The notes under the pieces were generated by a model. The model had not been told where the DNA came from, made no database searches, and worked only from the letters and a program-made list of their open reading frames with translations. Position numbers and translations under genes: made by a program. From Cryptomeria japonica (taxonomy: Eukaryota; Streptophyta; Pinopsida; Cupressales; Cupressaceae), in the NCBI RefSeq assembly GCF_030272615.1, contig NC_081412.1:21181932-21245931 (forward strand): DNA of 64,000 bases, given 5' to 3'. Below are positions 59,423 through 64,000 of this stretch, piece by piece. The first letter of the stretch is position 1; every line of letters begins with the position of its first letter.

Positions 59423-60011
59423 TGTTAGGATTCCCAAAGATACTAAGATGAGGGGGGAATCAGTATCTAACTGGTTTATTGATTTTCTGACCTTATTAAA
59501 TATTTTGCATTCCAAAACAATGTACCGGTAAACAAGAATTAATGCAATAAATATGAACAATAAACACAACATAGAAAGCACACCATAACACAAGATGTTT
59601 AACGAGGAAACCCGGTGTGGGAAAAACCTCTATGGGATTTGTGACCCACAATATTCAATTACTGGCCAATGAATGGATATTACCTACAAGAGGGGCCTGC
59701 ACATACAGGAAGGCCAATTGCCTAAAGCTCACTACTCAAATACAAAAGGAAGTATCACTGACATACAAAATGGATTATGAGAATCCAATATGATGTACTA
59801 CTACAAAAAGCATCTGCTATGCCAGGTTCAGTACCAGTTGAAGCTCATACAATAACCATAAACCTTACTCCAAAATTTACCTTAATATTCGCTCTACATG
59901 TCCATCCATTCATGTCTCTCTCTACAAAATGATCTACAAGATCACATACTTATATGAGTTATTACAATATGCCATGTTGGCTTACAAAAAGATATTACAA
60001 TTAAATATAAT
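59423..60011 (-). repeat. Element G 5' LTR, truncated
   Basis: 589 bp matching 53570 onward. The match stops at 60011, where TGTAGCATCC of element I begins. The U5 hairpin is GATACTAA/TCAGTATC at 59439-59467. Confidence 0.85.
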
Positions 60012-60179
60012 TGTAGCATCCTAAAATTGTGACACTTCCAATTTCGACTGCATTTGGGTCTTCACGATGGCAATGCAACGTTGAACTTGAATGGAGACCC
60101 TGAAACCTGCTTGTAACACCAAAAACTACATTTTTCTGCACCTTGGCCTGATCCCTCCTTGCACCCTGCTGTCCCGGGA

Positions 60180-60275
60180 GGTGGGACCATGGCGCCCAGT
60201 GCCCTGGTCCTTCAGGACTAGGGTGCCCAGCACCCTAGTCCCCCAGGACCATGGCGCCCAGGGCCCTGGTCCCTG
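60180..60275 (+). repeat. GC-rich inverted repeats in the element I LTR
   Basis: GGGACCATGGCGCCCAG and GCCCTGGTCC alternate with variants (ACTAGGGTGCCCAGC, ACCCTAGTCC, GGACCATGGCGCCCAGGG). Each block can fold on itself or on its neighbour. Related blocks occur in the element A LTR. Confidence 0.7.
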
Positions 60276-60394
60276 GCCCTATTTTGGGCCCGGTCTCTTT
60301 TGGGCATCGCGTCTTTAAGTTTGCAATTCAGGAAATAATGTTTCCTGGTCGGCCTAAGGTTGGGAAAATCAATCTCTCAACCCTAATTGACAAG

Positions 60395-60402
60395 TATATA
60401 AA
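60395..60402 (+). promoter_or_regulatory. TATA-like box of the element I LTR
   Basis: TATATAAA in mid-LTR, at a position comparable to the box in element A. Confidence 0.48.
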
Positions 60403-60469
60403 CTACTTTTTCTCTCCTAGAAAGGGAGGAAGGAAAAAACATATGTGTGCAAAAGACGCGGAAGCAATA

Positions 60470-60501
60470 TTCAAACATTCAAACATTCAAGCATTCAAGC
60501 A
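60470..60501 (+). repeat. Octamer tandem repeat TTCAA(A/G)CA x4
   Basis: Four adjacent copies, two TTCAAACA then two TTCAAGCA, followed by a partial copy. Confidence 0.82.
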
Positions 60502-61281
60502 TTCCTTCAAGCAATTGAGCATTCTAAGTCTCCATTCAAGGCTAAGTGTTGCATTCAAGACAAGGATTCAACCATTGAAGAGGACATCACATACAACATA
60601 CAACATACTACATACATTACACCTTCGCATGTAAGAATACAAACATTCTTACAACAAGGTATCAGTACTTGTTTACATTACAAACATTTACATTTACAGC
60701 ATTCTCATTTCTTGGTTAATTCCAAAACTGGGGTTTGACCTAAAGGCAAACCCCTCATCCCTAACCCCCTAATCGTCCTCTCTTTTCTGTGTGTAGGTTG
60801 CAGGTACGCGGCTGTAATTGAAGTTCTGGAATCCTTGTGCAGAGACGAATAGATCCACCTTCGTTTCGCGGATTTTTCGGAGGACCGTGTGCACGCCGGG
60901 CGCCATCGTCCCGTCAACTTTCACTCAAATTTGCAGAACAGCACCATCTCGACATTTTACTGCTAATTCCAGGTCCGCAGCTTCATCCCATATCCCTATC
61001 TCTGTTTATAAATGAATCTTTCCTACTTTACATGCATTCCTAGTTCAATCATTCTATCTACATTCTTTACAAAAGAGGGTATCCTTGCTATCACAACCCT
61101 TGAAACTCATTTAGAATCCAATCTTGCATTGTGTGGGATTGGATCTTGTGGGTTTCAACCCCTCTTTTGAATGTAAAGTCTCTCCTAAGTGAAAACCATC
61201 AACCCTAGTGACTCTCCCTTCTCTCTCCTTGGGGTTGGGGAGGGGAGAACAACTAGGGTTCGATTTTTCCGCTTTACATTT

Positions 61282-61299
61282 TGGTGAACCCAACGTGAA
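61282..61299 (+). other. Element I primer binding site, tRNA-Trp type
   Basis: TGGTGAACCCAACGTGAA, one G-to-A change from the element A site, three bases after the LTR end. Confidence 0.78.
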
Positions 61300-62455
61300 C
61301 ATCCTCATTCTGATTATTCATGGTTAGATCTGAAAATTTGCTTCCTTAATTACATTTCCATGTTTGATCTTTTGCAAAATTTGGAGGTTGATTGCATAAA
61401 AACCCTAAAATTTTCTTTTTTAAGCTTGTGAAATGTTTAATTGTTAATGCTTGTTTCAGATCTACCCTTCTATTGCAAATTGTCAATTCATATTTGTGCT
61501 TTAATTCTGAAAATTAAGTGGTTAAATGTCAAAACCCTAATTTTTAAAACCCTCTTGATTCAACCTTTGATTGATAATTTCACTGATCAAAACACCTCCA
61601 AATCGGCTGTAACTTTGGATTCCGCAACAAAATCACAATATCTTTCATCCCTGAAAATTTGGAAAAAAGTTGCGAGGACCGTGTGCACCCCAAGCGCCAT
61701 CGTCCCCGACATTTTTTCCGAAATTTTGGGAGCTAGATCTTACTGTATTTTTCTGCTAAAATCCAGAATTTTGGCTGATTTTATCAATTCTAACACTTTC
61801 AAAATTAAAGTCAAAGTTGGTCTAGTGATTGCTTGGATAAAGGCTTATAATCATTCAAAAATTGTTGAAATTGAAATTTTTGTTAAAATTGTGTTTCTTA
61901 CTGTCCTAAATCTTAAAAGTGTGTTGGCATTCATTCGAAATTTCAATGCTTTGTTCAAATTTTTGCAGTTTGTGACTTTTGAAATTAAGTGTTTAATTAC
62001 AATAACCTTGATTTCCACTTTCAAATTCGAATTTTGCATGAAATTGAGTCAAATTTTAAATTTCAAAGCCTGCATTGCTTTCAGTATTCCCTCTAAAATC
62101 ATAAAATTCAAAATTTCAGTTTCCCTCTCTTTTTCAAAATTCAAATTTTACATTTTTCAACAATCTTGGTAGGGTTCAATTTTGAGATTGCAACTTTAAT
62201 TTGGCCTATCTACAGATCGTAAAATCACTCAATTTTTTCAAATTATCTTTAAAATCATCATAACTTTCATCCCTGAAAATTTCGAAAAAAGTTGCGAGGA
62301 CCGTGTGCACTCCGTTCGCCACGGTCCCGGACATTTTTTCCGAAATTTCGGGAGATTGTCCTGATTGTATTTAACAGCTTAAATCTAGGAGATTGGCTGA
62401 TTTTATTGAAATTTGCTACCTATAAAATTCAAAATCTTCTCTCTCTCTTTAGTGC
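61300..62455 (+). other. Element I leader with two copies of the hairpin module
   Basis: Mostly AT-rich. A module of about 190 bp occurs near 61600-61790 and again near 62230-62420. Each has CATCCCTGAAAATTT, GTTGCGAGGACCGTGTGCAC, a CGCCA(T/C)(C/G)GTCCC block, CATTTTTTCCGAAATTT and TTGGCTGATTTTAT. A 243-codon open frame (61441-62172) spans the first copy but is low-complexity, and I do not call it. Confidence 0.65.
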
Positions 62456-64000
62456 ATGAGTTTTACAACAATAAGCCCTACTTACACTATTCCTGTTAGA
62501 CGAAGCCTTAGAATTAAGTCCTTCCAAGGTGTAATTACTGAGGAGATGGAACCTAATTTGAATGGCCTTTTTAACGAGGACATGGGTAATTCCTCTAATC
62601 CTCTTAATGATGAAGAAGCTCTCCATGAGGTTTCTGTAGAACAACTTTCGAAATTGGATAACCAATTTGATGATTTTCAGCGATGGATGTCTCAAGAATA
62701 CCCTGATAGTCAAGCTCTTTCATTAATTGAGGGTCTAAAGCGTATGGTTCAAAGTGATAAGAATGGAATTGATATTTTGCATGGTATTGCACACATTGTG
62801 GATTCAAATGTGATGCCGATGAAAAGTTGTGCCGAAACCTTAGGTTATATACAACCTCCTACTCAAGTTAATCATTCTATTCCTTTGACAACTTCTATTG
62901 CTAGTATACCTACTTTTACATCAAACATAATGACTACTTAAATACAAGACATTCCTCCTATGATCACCAGTCATGGGGGCAATCCTTCCTCTTCAATCAA
63001 CCCTCTTCCTTCATTCAATCCAACTTCTTCATTCATTCCTTCAATGAGTGTTCCTATTATATCTCCACAAATGAACCTGGCACAAGGGGGCAATTCATTT
63101 AACCATTCCATTCCTCCTTGTAGTGTTCCTCCTTTCCAATCATCTCCTATGACTAACTATCATAGTGTCCCACCTCCTTACTCTCAATCAATACCTTCTT
63201 TCAACAACATAATACCTCCATCACAATCTAACACGTCTAATATGAACTCTTCGACTGAAGCGACCATTAACAATCTTGCACAAACTGTCTCTTCTTTACA
63301 GCAACAAATTGCCTCTATGAATCAATCTAAGTTTAGTGTGCCCACATTTGATGTTGCGAGCCCACTTTCTCTTGACATTGTTCGAGCTATCCCCCCTAAA
63401 CATCTCGAAATTCCGCATTTAGAGCTTTATAATGGTAAGGGTGATCCTCTAACACATGTTAAGACCTTTCAAACAATATGTACTGATTTTGCTTATGACC
63501 AAAGGTTGCTTGCAAAACTGTTTACTAGAACATTAAGAGATAAAGCCCTACAATGGTATTTCTCGTTGCCTTCTTACTCTATTACTTCTTTTGAACAACT
63601 TGCAAATGCTTTTATTCAACAATTTCAAAACAATATAAGTCCTAAAGTTACTTTGATTGATTTAATGCATTGTAAACAAGGTGTTAAAGAAAAAGTGACT
63701 GATTTCATTGGTAGATATAAGCATTTGTATGCTCAAATTTCTTTTCTAGTGCCTGACAATGATATTCAAAGAATCTTTATTTCTAATTTACAAAAAGATA
63801 TTAGAGAAAAACTTCTGTTTTCTGAGTTTACTTCTTTCCAACAGTTGTGTGCAACTCTTCACAATTATCAACTGATTGTGAGTCAAATGGAACAAGCAAA
63901 TCCTATGGCTCCGAGTGATAAGGGTGATAGTAGTCAACAACCATTTGGGAAGTTTAAACCAAACAGAGAGTCCATTAAATTCAATGAAAACATCATCAAC
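62456..64000 (+). CDS. Element I gag (Retrotrans_gag type), partial, one in-frame stop
   Basis: It starts MSFTTISPTYTIPVRRSLRI. After 161 codons there is a single TAA (62939-62941). The same frame then stays open for 353 codons to the window end. The N-terminal part is acidic and polar; then a Pro/Ser/Asn-rich linker, a short heptad stretch (INNLAQTVSSLQQQIASMN) and the gypsy capsid domain: LELYNGKGDPLTHVKTFQTI, LRDKALQWYFSLPSYSI, FIQQFQNNISPKVTLIDLM and LYAQISFLVPDNDIQ. The stop could come from CAA by one C-to-T change. It may be a lightly damaged gene or use readthrough; a zinc knuckle would lie beyond the window. Confidence 0.75.

Larger units (their letters stand above)
53570..60011 (-). 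mobile_element. Element G: pol-less Copia-type retrotransposon with ORF2, 5' LTR broken by element I
   Basis: Minus strand: partial 5' LTR (60011-59423), initiator-Met primer site, coiled-coil/zinc-knuckle gag, ORF2, purine tracts and 3' LTR (54325-53570). It has the same gene order as element F with a different LTR sequence. The two LTR copies align until 60011, where element I begins. No pol domain is found. The far LTR end and the target duplication partner of CATCT are outside the window. Confidence 0.83.
60012..61278 (+). repeat. Element I 5' LTR (1267 bp)
   Basis: TGTAGCATCC to GCTTTACA, three bases before the primer site. It contains the GC-rich repeats (60180-60275 and 60880-60945), a TATA box and an octamer repeat. 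Its partner LTR is outside the window. Confidence 0.78.
60012..64000 (+). mobile_element. Element I: Ty3/gypsy retrotransposon, 5' portion
   Basis: LTR (60012-61278), tRNA-Trp primer site, 1.15-kb leader and gag up to the window end. It is inserted in the 5' LTR of element G; the five bases before it are ATAAT. The LTR start TGTAGCATCCTAAAATTGT resembles that of element A, and both share a GC-rich hairpin module. Whether it carries pol cannot be seen. Confidence 0.8.

Noticed and set aside
61441-62172. 243-codon plus-strand frame in the element I leader
   Set aside because: Low-complexity Phe/Lys/Ile-rich, runs through a noncoding repeated module, and lies before the real gag start.

Overview
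No host gene, rRNA or tRNA gene is supported in this window. It is a dense nest of LTR retrotransposons and their broken remains. Plant Copia-type ends (initiator-Met primer sites, TGTT...CA LTRs), Tat-like Ty3/gypsy proteins, very long AT-rich LTRs and heavy nesting point to a large repeat-rich plant genome. A conifer or other gymnosperm is plausible but not proven. All element letters and family calls are mine, read by eye.

Left part (1-18323). Element A is a non-autonomous Ty3/gypsy element with an intact 1061-codon ORF carrying a retropepsin and a G-patch-like segment but no capsid domain, RT or integrase. It sits inside the 5' LTR of Copia-type element B. B lies inside a third LTR (D, only its right end visible), and D interrupts a minus-strand Copia element C. 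B and C keep decayed gag genes with a UBN2-type capsid and a zinc knuckle.

Middle (18324-39110). The 3' end of an old gypsy element (L) is split by K, a probable 4.5-kb solo LTR. L's LTR is then cut by element E, an almost complete but decayed Tat-lineage gypsy element: LTR, tRNA-Trp primer site, leader, gag, protease, RT, RNase H, a second RNase H, integrase, long 3' region and an antisense ORF.

Right part (39111-64000). The antisense ORF is cut by F, a 14.3-kb minus-strand Copia-type element with a perfect TCCCC target duplication, and 195 bp further on by a relative, G. F and G have no pol. Each carries a coiled-coil Gag-like protein with four zinc knuckles plus a large ORF2 of about 1100 codons that I do not recognise. 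F's ORF2 is interrupted by H, which has a single ORF of about 1030 codons of similar style. H is interrupted by J, an LTR-bearing insertion with a CCTTC duplication. G's 5' LTR is interrupted by gypsy element I (LTR, tRNA-Trp primer site, leader, gag), which runs off the window.

Main points of interest: the ORF2 family of F and G (and perhaps H) in pol-less elements; a covarying hairpin beside the primer site in the Copia LTRs; a repeated GC-rich hairpin module shared by gypsy elements A and I; and an insertion order that can be checked from target duplications and restored reading frames.
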